Shown: positions 1 to 6,945, numbered from the stretch's first letter. The stretch is 7,912 bases of DNA from Candidatus Symbiothrix sp. (GCA_031270925.1 JAISWY010000133.1:1-7912); one strand, 5' to 3'. The notes: generated by a model from the sequence alone, not told the origin. Translations and numbers: made by a program.

Positions 1-294
1 CGGGTCGCTTTTCAAAACGGTTTTTCCACTTTGTTTGTCGGTGCTATCGACAACCACTTGATAATACAGATTAACGGCTTCTCCGGTAACGCGCACAAGT
101 GTATGGTAAAGCAAGTCGGCATATTGACTTTCTAAAAACTCATAAAAAAACAAAGATGGAACTTGAATGGTAAAATCGTTCCCCTCATGCTTTATGGGAA
201 CAACCGGATCAAACCAAGTTTGATAATGTTTTTCAGGAATATTGTCCCGAATGATAGCTAGACATTCACTCCAGATCTGTTTATACGTCTCCAC
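1..294 (-). CDS. dnaA: Chromosomal replication initiator DnaA, N-terminal part (runs off the left edge)
   Basis: Only the first 98 codons are present. They read as DnaA domain I, the region that in the family mediates self-association and helicase loading. The visible residues include QIWSECLAIIRDNIP (about 6-20), YQTWFDPVVPIK (24-35), FTIQVPSLFFYEFLE (41-55) and YADLLYHTL (58-66), which is the usual order for Bacteroidales DnaA. The AAA+ ATPase and DNA-binding domains lie outside the window. I chose the GTG at 294 because the frame is closed by an in-frame TAA about ten codons upstream, there is no ATG in between, and the protein aligns with the family from that point. The gene is co-directional with typA but separated from it by 305 AT-rich bases, so it probably has its own promoter. 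The identity is secure; the exact start is likely rather than proven. Confidence 0.92.
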   Translation of the reverse strand, partial: METYKQIWSECLAIIRDNIPEKHYQTWFDPVVPIKHEGNDFTIQVPSLFFYEFLESQYADLLYHTLVRVTGEAVNLYYQVVVDSTDKQSGKTVLKSDP

Positions 295-324
295 GTTAAT
301 TTGTATTTTCTTAATTTTTAACAG

Positions 325-377
325 TTAATAACTTTCCGCTTGTTTACATTCGATGTGTTAATTCGGAATTAATAACT
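325..377. repeat. Paired direct repeats and a palindrome upstream of dnaA
   Basis: The nonamer TTAATAACT occurs at 325-333 and again at 369-377, exactly 44 bases apart start to start, close to four helical turns. Between and overlapping them lies a 15-base perfect palindrome, TTAATTCGGAATTAA (358-372, arms 358-364 and 366-372). The region sits 31-83 bases upstream of the dnaA start. The sequences are AT-rich, so chance is possible. They do not match the DnaA-box consensus TTATNCACA well. A regulatory role in dnaA control is an inference only. Confidence 0.4.
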
Positions 378-396
378 CTCTTATCTTTTCGAGTTG

Positions 397-404
397 CAAA
401 GTTT
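397..404 (-). promoter_or_regulatory. Possible -7 box for dnaA (weak)
   Basis: Read on the minus strand this is AAACTTTG, a seven-of-eight match to the Bacteroidota -7 consensus TAnnTTTG. It is the best match in the 295-599 gap and would give a leader of roughly 95 bases, which would carry the repeats at 325-377. No TTG-type -33 element stands at the expected distance, so the call is weak. Confidence 0.3.
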
Positions 405-574
405 GAAAAAAAAAATCAGAAATAAAAATCTTTTTTCTCTTGTTTTTTAATAGAATTTGTTAATAGTTGAATTTCAAATACTTACTAAATGACTGTTTTT
501 CAATTATTTTCAGTTATTTTTCTCATTAAATCTAATCTCGCTCTTTCCGTTACCGACCGGAGTAACAATCGCTG

Positions 575-591
575 TTTAGATAAAATCTAAA
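575..591 (-). terminator. Small AT-rich hairpin just after typA
   Basis: TTTAGAT (575-581) and ATCTAAA (585-591) form a perfect 7-bp stem with a 3-base loop, starting 9 bases beyond the typA stop codon in the direction of transcription. The stem is AT-only apart from one G-C pair and is not followed by a U-run, so it is a poor intrinsic terminator. It may only help protect or pause the 3' end. Confidence 0.25.
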
Positions 592-599
592 TAGTTCAT

Positions 600-2399
600 T
601 TATTTTTTGCTTAACCGTTTCCGTTCGTTTTCGTCGAGAACAATTTTTCGCAGGCGGATGGCTTTCGGCGTTAGTTCCACATATTCATCTTCTTTGATGT
701 ATTCCAAAGCTTGTTCCAAACTGAATATGATGGGTGGAGCCAAATGTGCTTTGTCGTCGCTGCCCGAAGCGCGAACGTTGGTCAGTTTTTTCGATTTCGT
801 AACGTTCACGACCAAATCGCCTTCTTTTGAATGTTCGCCCACAATTTGTCCCGCATAAATATCGGTTTGCGGATGAATAAAGAACTTGCCGCGGTCTTGT
901 AACTTATCCAAAGCGTAGGCAAACGCATTTCCGGTTTCCATGGCGATGATGGAGCCGTTTTGCCGCTTTTCGATTTCGCCCTTCCACGGTTGGTATTCGA
1001 GAAAGCGGTGCGCCATGATAGCTTCTCCGGCCGAAGCGGTTAAAGCCATGTTAGTCAAGCCTATAATACCGCGCGAAGGAATTGTAAATTCGAGGTGGAT
1101 GCGGTCGTTTTTGCGTTCCATCAACAGCATTTCGCCTTTGCGTTTCGTAACCATATCGATGATTTTGCTCGAACATTCTTCGGGCAAGTTAATCGTCAAC
1201 TGTTCAACCGGTTCGAGCTTAATGCCTTCTTTTTCTTTGATAATCACTTGTGGCTGACCGACTTGCAATTCGTAACCTTCGCGGCGCATGGTTTCAATCA
1301 GAACCGATAAGTGCAGAACGCCGCGACCGTAAACAATCCAAGCATCGGCCGAATTGGAGGGTATAACGCGCAGAGCGAGGTTTTTATCCAATTCTCGCAT
1401 CAAGCGGTCGTAGATATGGCGCGAGGTAACGTATTTGCCGTCTTTTCCGAAAAACGGAGAATCGTTGATCGTGAATAACATCGACATCGTGGGTTCGTCG
1501 ATGGCAATCGGATCCATTGGTTCGGGATTTTCCAAATCGCAAATCGTGTCGCCGATTTCAAAGCCTTCGATGCCGATTATAGCACAAATATCGCCGGATT
1601 GAACCGATTGTACTTTCGTTCGTCCCAAACCTTCAAAGACATCCAATTCTTTGATGCGCGATTTCATGATCGAGCCGTCGCGTTTGCAAAGCGCAATATC
1701 CATGCCCTCGTGCAATTCGCCGCGATGCACCCGGCCAACGGCGATTCGTCCCACATAATTGGAGTAATCCAAAGATGTGATTTGTATTTGCGGCGTGCCT
1801 TCCAAGATTTTGGGTGCAGGAATATATTCGATAATCGCATCCAAAACCGGATAAATATTGCCGGAAGGCTTGCGCCAGTCGTCCGACATCCAGCCTTGTT
1901 TGGCCGAACCGTAAATCGTGGCGAAATCCAATTGTTCTTCGGTGGCGTCTAACGCGAACATCAAATCGAAAACCATTTCCTGCACTTCTTCGGGGCGGCA
2001 ATTCGGTTTGTCCACCTTATTTATTACGACCACCGGTTTTTTGCCGAGCGCAATGGCTTTTTGCAGCACGAAGCGTGTTTGCGGCATCGGGCCTTCAAAA
2101 GCATCGACCAAAAGCAGAACGCCGTCGGCCATGTTGAGAACGCGCTCCACTTCGCCTCCGAAATCGGCGTGTCCCGGCGTGTCGATAATATTAATTTTGT
2201 AGCCCTTATAATTAATGGAAACGTTTTTCGCCAGAATGGTTATTCCGCGTTCGCGTTCCAAATCATTGCTGTCGAGAAACTGGTCTAATTCGGTTTTGTC
2301 GTCGCGGAAGAGTTTTCCGGCTACTAACATCTTGTCCACCAATGTGGTTTTACCATGATCGACGTGCGCAATAATGGCGATATTCCTGATTTTTTGCAT
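600..2399 (-). CDS. typA: Translational GTPase TypA/BipA
   Basis: A 599-residue ribosome-binding GTPase of the elongation-factor class, full length for the family (about 600-615 residues). Family members bind the ribosome near the EF-G site and are linked to 50S subunit assembly and growth under stress or cold. All GTPase motifs are visible: G1 AHVDHGKT (11-18), switch I RGIT (51-54), G3 DTPGH (73-77), G4 NKVD (127-130) and G5 GSAK (164-167). They are followed by the beta-barrel domain, the EF-G-like III and V domains and the TypA-specific C-terminal domain, with the RGIIGL stretch typical of TypA. The ATG at 2399 is placed directly before the conserved start IRNIAIIAHVDHG. The gene lies 3 bases after tsaB on the same strand, so read-through from tsaB is likely. 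A -7 box inside the tsaB end (2433-2440) may add its own promoter. Confidence 0.97.
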   Translation of the reverse strand: MQKIRNIAIIAHVDHGKTTLVDKMLVAGKLFRDDKTELDQFLDSNDLERERGITILAKNVSINYKGYKINIIDTPGHADFGGEVERVLNMADGVLLLVDAFEGPMPQTRFVLQKAIALGKKPVVVINKVDKPNCRPEEVQEMVFDLMFALDATEEQLDFATIYGSAKQGWMSDDWRKPSGNIYPVLDAIIEYIPAPKILEGTPQIQITSLDYSNYVGRIAVGRVHRGELHEGMDIALCKRDGSIMKSRIKELDVFEGLGRTKVQSVQSGDICAIIGIEGFEIGDTICDLENPEPMDPIAIDEPTMSMLFTINDSPFFGKDGKYVTSRHIYDRLMRELDKNLALRVIPSNSADAWIVYGRGVLHLSVLIETMRREGYELQVGQPQVIIKEKEGIKLEPVEQLTINLPEECSSKIIDMVTKRKGEMLLMERKNDRIHLEFTIPSRGIIGLTNMALTASAGEAIMAHRFLEYQPWKGEIEKRQNGSIIAMETGNAFAYALDKLQDRGKFFIHPQTDIYAGQIVGEHSKEGDLVVNVTKSKKLTNVRASGSDDKAHLAPPIIFSLEQALEYIKEDEYVELTPKAIRLRKIVLDENERKRLSKK

Positions 2400-2402
2400 A
2401 CC

Positions 2403-3140
2403 TTAAAATTGCCTGTTTTTAAAATGAGGGCGCAAAGGTACGAATAATTCTTGTTTTTTCGGCACGGTCGCCTGAAACTCCTTTAAATAATAAGGTTCGA
2501 AATATGCGACATCGACAAACGCTTTGTCTGCAAACGCTTTGTCCGACAAGGGAATCATTGCTTCGGCTGTCGGAATAATATTGTCTATAAAATGTGCGTT
2601 CGGCGATTGAATGAGGTCGCGGCATTTGTCGGCGCCGCTCCCGAAGAAAATGACCGGCTGTTTTTCCAAATATTTTTTAAAGCTGTTTTCGTCGATGATT
2701 TCTGCTTCTGCCGGACGAATTTCGTTTAATTCGTTGTCATATAAAGCGGAATAGACTTCCATTCGCCGCGCATCTAGCAAAGGGCAAAGGAGTTGAGAAT
2801 TGAGAATTGAGAATTGAGAATTGAGAATTGTAGCGGCGGCGAGGATTTGTAGGGTTGGAAGTGCGATTAACGGAATATCCAAGCCGTAACACAAACCTTT
2901 GGCTTCGGAAACGCCGATTCGTAAGCCGGTGTAAGATCCTGGGCCGGCGCTCACAGCCACCGCATCAATTTTCAATGTATTTTTACGCGCCGATTTTACC
3001 GCTTCGGCCACAAATACACCCAAAATCGAAGCGTGCGAAACTTCGCCTGTATGAATACGATTAAAAATATTTTTTCCGTTGAGGGATAAATGTACCGAAC
3101 AGATCCTTGTAGCGGTCTCTATAGCCAATATACAAGCCAT
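2403..3140 (-). CDS. tsaB: tRNA threonylcarbamoyladenosine biosynthesis protein TsaB
   Basis: A 245-residue protein of the TsaB/YeaZ family. TsaB is the inactive Kae1-like partner that dimerises with TsaD and, with TsaE, helps place the threonylcarbamoyl group on A37 of ANN-decoding tRNAs in the cytoplasm. The sequence shows the ASKHA-fold start ILAIETAT (4-11), the signature SAGPGSYTGLRIGVSEAKGL (64-83) and the strand DARRMEVY (123-130). Length is close to the family norm of about 220-235. The excess comes from residues 105-117 (ILNSQFSILNSQL), encoded by a tandem 7-bp repeat. They sit where E. coli TsaB has a surface loop before its own DARMGEVY strand, so the insertion is probably tolerated. 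The ATG at 3140 begins the conserved N-terminus. A -7 box lies about 30 bases upstream. The gene is first in the minus-strand group and diverges from yicC. Confidence 0.93.
   Translation of the reverse strand: MACILAIETATRICSVHLSLNGKNIFNRIHTGEVSHASILGVFVAEAVKSARKNTLKIDAVAVSAGPGSYTGLRIGVSEAKGLCYGLDIPLIALPTLQILAAATILNSQFSILNSQLLCPLLDARRMEVYSALYDNELNEIRPAEAEIIDENSFKKYLEKQPVIFFGSGADKCRDLIQSPNAHFIDNIIPTAEAMIPLSDKAFADKAFVDVAYFEPYYLKEFQATVPKKQELFVPLRPHFKNRQF
2433..2440 (-). promoter_or_regulatory. Probable -7 promoter box for typA, inside the tsaB coding end
   Basis: On the minus strand the sequence is TACCTTTG followed by CGCCC, an exact match to TAnnTTTG. Transcription would start near 2426 and give a leader of about 25 bases to the typA ATG at 2399. 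The spacing to the start codon is right, but there is no clear TTG -33 element upstream. The box encodes part of the last dozen residues of TsaB (VPLR), so coding constraint is an alternative explanation. Confidence 0.5.
2793..2830. repeat. Tandem heptanucleotide repeat (TTGAGAA), about 5.4 copies, inside tsaB
   Basis: Five perfect TTGAGAA units (2793-2827) plus a partial TTG (2828-2830), all within the tsaB reading frame. Read on the coding strand it encodes the period-seven peptide ILNSQFS. Because 7 is not divisible by 3, only changes of three units keep the frame; gain or loss of one unit would shift it and cut off the C-terminal half of TsaB. Confidence 0.95.
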
Positions 3141-3167
3141 TTTTTATTAAAAATCAAAATTGGTGGG

Positions 3168-3175
3168 CAAAGTTA
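3168..3175 (-). promoter_or_regulatory. Probable -7 promoter box for tsaB
   Basis: On the minus strand this reads TAACTTTG then CCC, an exact match to the Bacteroidota -7 consensus TAnnTTTG. A start near 3161 would leave about 20 bases before the tsaB ATG at 3140. No clear TTG -33 element is present at 19-21 bases upstream, where there is an A/T run instead. Confidence 0.55.
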
Positions 3176-3198
3176 TCTAATTATATTGAAAAAAATGC

Positions 3199-3206
3199 TA
3201 CTTTTG
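3199..3206 (+). promoter_or_regulatory. Probable -7 promoter box for the yicC-gmk-nadD group
   Basis: TACTTTTG followed by C is an exact match to TAnnTTTG. A start near 3213 would give a leader of roughly 15 bases before the yicC ATG at 3228. This placement also argues against the in-frame ATG at 3195 or the one at 3090 as the yicC start, since both would lie at or before the transcription start. The -33 element is not recognisable. Confidence 0.55.
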
Positions 3207-3227
3207 CAAAAATTATTGAAGACCCCC

Positions 3228-4100
3228 ATGATTCAATCCATGACAGGTTTTGGGAAAGCAACAGCAGAATTTCCCGGAAGAAAAATAAGTGTAGAAATTA
3301 AGTCGCTTAACAGTAAACAGTTAGATTTAAGCACTCGCATTCCGACGATTTATCGTGAGAAGGAAATCGAAATTCGTAATCTCCTTTGTCAAACGATTGA
3401 GCGGGGAAAAATCGACTTTGTCATCTATGCTGAAAATACCGACATCTACGTGTCATCGAAAATTAACACGGGAGCCGTAAGAACTTATTTTGAGCAAATC
3501 AAGGAAACCTCCAGAGTGATGAACGTTGATATGCCGGCCGACTGGCTCTCTCTGATTTTGCGATTGCCCGACGCCATGAGAACGGAAATAGTCGAATTAG
3601 ACGAGCGCGAATGGCGAATATTAAAAAGGACGATTCAAAATGCACTGAACGCATTTACCGCTTTCCGCAAACAGGAAGGGCAAATGCTTGAAAATGTGTT
3701 CAGAAGTAAAATTACCGCCATCGCCCAATTGTTGGAAAATATCGAACAATACGATTCGGAACGCCTCGAAAAAATCAAAATCCGCATGGACGAATCGCTC
3801 CGCAAATTAGATTGCGTTTCGTATGATGAAAATCGCTTTGAACAGGAATTAATCTATTATATCGAACGCTTGGACGTGAGCGAAGAAAAAGCCCGTTTGG
3901 ACAATCATCTCAAATATTTTCTCGAAACCATGGATACCGAAAAGAGCCAAGGCCGTAAATTAGGATTTATTTCACAGGAAATCGGTCGGGAAATCAACAC
4001 ATTAGGTTCCAAATCGAATCATGCCGAGATGCAAAAAACAGTGGTGCAGATGAAAGATGAATTGGAACAAATCAAAGAACAAATATTAAACGTTTTGTGA
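3228..4100 (+). CDS. yicC: YicC family endoribonuclease
   Basis: A 290-residue protein matching the YicC/YloC (UPF0701) family in length and in both domains. The N-terminal domain begins with the family hallmark SMTGFG (residues 4-9) and ISVEIKSLNSKQLD (20-33). The C-terminal DUF1732 region has DVSEEKARLDNHL (216-228), the GRKLGFISQEIGREINTLG stretch (242-260) and HAEMQKTVVQMKDELEQIKEQ (265-285), partly coiled coil. E. coli YicC is reported as a metal-dependent endoribonuclease involved in RNA turnover; applying that here is by family. A longer frame extends back to an ATG at 3090, but its extra 46 residues are unlike the family and overlap tsaB on the other strand, so I chose the ATG at 3228. 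The stop codon overlaps the GTG start of gmk by 4 bases, so the two genes are probably translationally coupled. Confidence 0.93.
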   Translation: MIQSMTGFGKATAEFPGRKISVEIKSLNSKQLDLSTRIPTIYREKEIEIRNLLCQTIERGKIDFVIYAENTDIYVSSKINTGAVRTYFEQIKETSRVMNVDMPADWLSLILRLPDAMRTEIVELDEREWRILKRTIQNALNAFTAFRKQEGQMLENVFRSKITAIAQLLENIEQYDSERLEKIKIRMDESLRKLDCVSYDENRFEQELIYYIERLDVSEEKARLDNHLKYFLETMDTEKSQGRKLGFISQEIGREINTLGSKSNHAEMQKTVVQMKDELEQIKEQILNVL

Positions 4101-4666
4101 AAGGAAAATTGGTCATATTGTCGGCGCCTTCCGGTTCGGGAAAATCCACCCTTATCCGGTATTTGTTGGACAAAGGTCTGCCTTTGGAATTTTCGATTTC
4201 GGCCACAAGTCGTCCGGCGCGAGGCAATGAGCAAAACGGCGTTGAATATTATTTCCTTACACCCGAAGCGTTTAAAGAAAAAATCAAAGAAAATCAGTTT
4301 CTCGAATACGAAGAAGTGTATCCCAACCGTTTTTATGGTACGTTGAAATCGGAAGTGGAGAACAAGTTGGCGATGGGGAAAAATGTAATATTGGATGTGG
4401 ATGTAGCCGGTGGTCTGAATATCAAGGAATTATACAAAGATCAGGCATTGTTGGTGTTCATCTGTCCGCCATCGATCGAAGAACTGCAAAAACGGTTGGA
4501 ACGTCGCGGAACCGATTCGCCGGAAGTGATTCACGACCGGATTTCCAAAGCAGCCTACGAATTAAGTCTGGCCGGCAAATACGACGTCGTCATAATAAAC
4601 GACGATTTGGAAAAAGCAAAAAAGGAAACAGTGCTAACTATAAATAAATACATTACACAAGTATGA
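4097..4666 (+). CDS. gmk: Guanylate kinase
   Basis: A 189-residue P-loop kinase that converts GMP and ATP to GDP and ADP, an essential step in GTP and dGTP supply. The Walker A motif is APSGSGKST (10-18). GMP-binding residues appear in SISATSRPAR (33-42) and VEYYFLTPEAF (49-59), followed by FLEYEEVYPNRFYGT (68-82), LDVDVAGG (99-106) and the lid/arginine region RLERRGTD (133-140) with DRI (147-149). Length matches the family (about 185-205). The start is a GTG whose last two bases begin the yicC stop codon (GTGA overlap); the next in-frame ATG would remove the P-loop. The 3' end overlaps the nadD ATG by 4 bases (ATGA). Gene order yicC-gmk-nadD is, as I recall it, typical of Bacteroidales. Confidence 0.97.
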   Translation: MKGKLVILSAPSGSGKSTLIRYLLDKGLPLEFSISATSRPARGNEQNGVEYYFLTPEAFKEKIKENQFLEYEEVYPNRFYGTLKSEVENKLAMGKNVILDVDVAGGLNIKELYKDQALLVFICPPSIEELQKRLERRGTDSPEVIHDRISKAAYELSLAGKYDVVIINDDLEKAKKETVLTINKYITQV

Positions 4667-5319
4667 AAATTGGAATTTTCCCGGGATCATTTAATCCCGT
4701 ACATTTGGGGCATTTGGCGATGGCCAACTACCTCGCAGAGTTTGAAGGATACGACCAGATTTGGTTTCTGATCACACCTCAAAATCCCTTGAAAAAGGAA
4801 AGCGATTTGCTTGATCAGGATTTTAGACTGGCGTTATTGACCGAAGCGGTGAGCGATTACGAAAAATTTATCATTTCGACTATCGAATGGAGTCTTCCCC
4901 AACCTTCTTACACTATCAATACCTTGCAAAAACTAAGGGTAGCGTATCCCAACGATACTTTCGAGTTGATTATCGGTTCCGACAACTGGATGACTTTCCA
5001 CCGTTGGAAAGATTATCAGGTAATTTTGAAGAACTTCAAAGTGTTGATTTACCCCCGTCGTGGCTCCGATCGGATTACGCTGCATCATCCGAATGTGCGG
5101 CTCTGCAAGGCGCCGAAAATCGAAATGTCGTCCACCGTTATCCGTGATGCGGTCGCCATAGGAAAGGACGTGCGTTTCTATATGCCTACGGGAATGTTTA
5201 AACGATTGGTTGATAGCGGTTTAATTCCTCCAAAACCCGAAGAAAAAATAGTTGAAGAAACGAATGAAGGAACGGATGAATTAACACTTACCCTGCCCGA
5301 TATTGCGATAACAGAGTAA
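4663..5319 (+). CDS. nadD: Nicotinate-nucleotide adenylyltransferase
   Basis: A 218-residue nucleotidyltransferase that makes deamido-NAD from nicotinate mononucleotide and ATP, a required step in NAD synthesis. The nucleotide-binding signature GSFNPVHLGH is at residues 8-17. Further family blocks are FLITPQNPLK (35-44), ELIIGSDNWMTFHRW (101-115) and the second ATP-binding motif EMSSTVIRD (154-162). The catalytic core ends near residue 190. An acidic, proline-containing tail (192-218) follows that core family members generally lack; nothing in it suggests a domain. The ATG overlaps the gmk stop codon by 4 bases, so coupled translation is likely. The next gene begins 19 bases downstream with no promoter box in the gap. 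Confidence 0.95.
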   Translation: MKIGIFPGSFNPVHLGHLAMANYLAEFEGYDQIWFLITPQNPLKKESDLLDQDFRLALLTEAVSDYEKFIISTIEWSLPQPSYTINTLQKLRVAYPNDTFELIIGSDNWMTFHRWKDYQVILKNFKVLIYPRRGSDRITLHHPNVRLCKAPKIEMSSTVIRDAVAIGKDVRFYMPTGMFKRLVDSGLIPPKPEEKIVEETNEGTDELTLTLPDIAITE

Positions 5320-5338
5320 AAACATAAACAAAAATGCC

Positions 5339-5860
5339 ATGGGACATCATCAATTGGACGAATTGGATGAAAAAATTTTGAAAATGGTAGTAAACAATGC
5401 CCGTATCCCTTTTTTGGAGGTAGCGCGGGCTTGTAATGTTTCGGGTGCGGCCATTCATCAACGCATTCAAAAACTGACGAATCTGGGTGTTTTGAAAGGT
5501 TCCGAATTTATTGTCGATCATAGCAAAGTAGGCTATGAAACAGCGGCTTACATGGGACTTTTCCTCAAAAACCCCGAAAGTTTTTGCGATGTGGTCGATG
5601 CCTTAAACACGATTCCCGAAGTAGTCGAATGTCATTATACAACAGGAGCTTATGATTTGTTCATCAAGATTTTTGCCAAAAACAACCGGCATCTTCTGGA
5701 AATAATCCATTCTAAACTGCAACCATTGGGTTTGGCGCGAACCGAAACCCTTATTTCATTTAAGGAAGCGTTCCGACGACAAGTCCCGGTAGATTTGGAA
5801 TTAACAGACGAAGAAGAGTATGAATATGTACAACAATCGGAAAATTTACTAATCGAATAA
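5339..5860 (+). CDS. Lrp/AsnC family transcriptional regulator
   Basis: A 173-residue DNA-binding regulator. An N-terminal helix-turn-helix covers about residues 6-55 (LDELDEKIL, ARIPFLEVARACNVSGAAIHQRIQKL in two parts, NLGVLKGSEFIVD). A RAM ligand-binding and oligomerisation domain follows at about 67-141, including the conserved TTGAYDLFIKIFAKN stretch (101-115) and LARTETLISF (132-141). Family members sense amino acids or related metabolites and form octamers; the ligand here cannot be told from sequence. An acidic C-terminal extension (about 147-173) is longer than in classic Lrp. The ATG at 5339 was chosen because it opens the frame at MGHHQLDELD; an ATG at 5334 is in another frame. The gene lies between nadD and galM on the same strand and may regulate its own operon, but that is inference. 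Confidence 0.92.
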   Translation: MGHHQLDELDEKILKMVVNNARIPFLEVARACNVSGAAIHQRIQKLTNLGVLKGSEFIVDHSKVGYETAAYMGLFLKNPESFCDVVDALNTIPEVVECHYTTGAYDLFIKIFAKNNRHLLEIIHSKLQPLGLARTETLISFKEAFRRQVPVDLELTDEEEYEYVQQSENLLIE

Positions 5861-5867
5861 TACTAAG

Positions 5868-6944
5868 ATGAAGACGACAACATTGGGCGGTTTGAAAAAA
5901 ACCGATTTTGAAGCCATTGTGGATGGCAAACAAGTCAGTTTATTTATTTTGACGAACAAAAACGGCGCAGAAGTAGCTGCAACCAATTTCGGTGCAAAAA
6001 TTGTTTCAATTCATGTTCCCGATAAAACGGGAAAACCAACGGATGTAGTTTTGGGGAAAAGCAATATCCGGGATTACATGAACGATCAGGAACCCTATTT
6101 CGGCGCAATCTGCGGACGAACAGCCAACCGCATTGCTTTTGGACGCTTCCTTTTGGATGGCGAAAAATACGAATTGGCCGTTAATAACGGGCCAAATAGT
6201 TTGCATGGTGGTATAAAAGGCTATAATTCAGTCGTTTGGGATGCAAAGCAAATTGACGAGCAAAGCCTGCAATTATCCTATCTATCTCCCGACGGAGAAG
6301 AAGGCTTCCCCGGAAACCTGCAAGTAACAGTCATTTATCGCTTAACGGACGATAATGCGCTCGAAATCGAATATCAGGCGGAAACCGACAAGACAACGAT
6401 TCTGAATTTAACGAATCACTCGTATTTCAACCTGTCGGGAGAAGGCGACCCGTATATCGGCGACCACGAATTGCAAATCAACGCTACTTCGTTTTTGCCG
6501 ACCAACGATGTGGCCATTCCTTTGGGACGTCCCGAAGAAGTGGAAGATAATACGCCCTTCGATTTCCGTTCGCCGAAAACCATTGGCGCACAAATCGACG
6601 ACGAAAATACTCAATTGATCTACGGTAACGGATACGATCACAATTTCATTATCCGTAAAAACGAAGAAAACGAGTTGAGTTTTGCCGCCCGGGCTGTTTC
6701 TCCCAAAACCGGCATTGTGTTGGATACATATACAACCGAACCGGGCGTTCAGCTCTATACCGGTAATTTCTTGGATGGTAGTTTCGTCGGTAAAAACGGC
6801 CATACCTATCCGAAGCGTTCGGCTTTTTGTTTGGAGATGCAGCATTATCCCGATAGTATTCATCATCCGGATTATCCTTCGGTGGTGTTGGTGCCAGGGG
6901 AAACGTTTCGGTCGAAAACGATTTATCGGTTTTCGGCAGGTTAA
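5868..6944 (+). CDS. galM: Aldose 1-epimerase (galactose mutarotase)
   Basis: A 358-residue GalM-fold enzyme that interconverts alpha and beta anomers of galactose, glucose and related sugars. Active-site regions are all present: GRTANRIAFGRF (83-94), NNGPNSLHGG (106-115, H113), NLTNHSYFNLSG (180-191, with the likely acid H184), YDHNFII (256-262, D257), EPGVQLYTGN (291-300) and CLEMQHYPDS (321-330, with the likely catalytic base E323). Assignment of acid and base is by comparison with human GALM H176 and E307. There is no signal peptide or lipobox, so the protein is predicted to be cytoplasmic, unlike some Bacteroidota homologues that are exported. The start ATG is 7 bases after the regulator gene, suggesting cotranscription. 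No galactokinase or transporter gene is next to it in this window. Confidence 0.95.
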   Translation: MKTTTLGGLKKTDFEAIVDGKQVSLFILTNKNGAEVAATNFGAKIVSIHVPDKTGKPTDVVLGKSNIRDYMNDQEPYFGAICGRTANRIAFGRFLLDGEKYELAVNNGPNSLHGGIKGYNSVVWDAKQIDEQSLQLSYLSPDGEEGFPGNLQVTVIYRLTDDNALEIEYQAETDKTTILNLTNHSYFNLSGEGDPYIGDHELQINATSFLPTNDVAIPLGRPEEVEDNTPFDFRSPKTIGAQIDDENTQLIYGNGYDHNFIIRKNEENELSFAARAVSPKTGIVLDTYTTEPGVQLYTGNFLDGSFVGKNGHTYPKRSAFCLEMQHYPDSIHHPDYPSVVLVPGETFRSKTIYRFSAG

Positions 6945-6945
6945 A

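Larger units (their letters stand above)
295..599. other. AT-rich intergenic region between typA and dnaA
   Basis: These 305 bases contain no credible gene on either strand. They are very AT-rich, with homopolymer A and T tracts around 405-415 and 431-448. They hold the 3' end region of typA with a small AT hairpin (575-591), a weak promoter candidate for dnaA (397-404) and the repeat cluster at 325-377. I looked for DnaA boxes of the form TTATNCACA and found no clear match, so I do not call an origin here. Confidence 0.6.

Noticed and set aside
1633..2001. A 122-codon alternative frame inside typA
   Set aside because: It is on the same strand as typA in another frame, is rich in Arg and His as shifted frames often are, and overlaps conserved GTPase motifs.
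3090..3227. A 46-residue N-terminal extension of yicC from an upstream ATG
   Set aside because: The extension is unlike the family, overlaps tsaB and spans the likely promoter. The family start motif begins at 3228.
3141..3227. A replication origin at the strand switch near dnaA
   Set aside because: The divergent layout is suggestive, but the gap is only 87 bases with no DnaA-box cluster and it is explained by two promoters.
5021..5028. TAATTTTG inside nadD as an internal promoter
   Set aside because: The nearest TTG is only 14 bases upstream, no gene start lies within a sensible distance, and the motif is expected by chance at this base composition.
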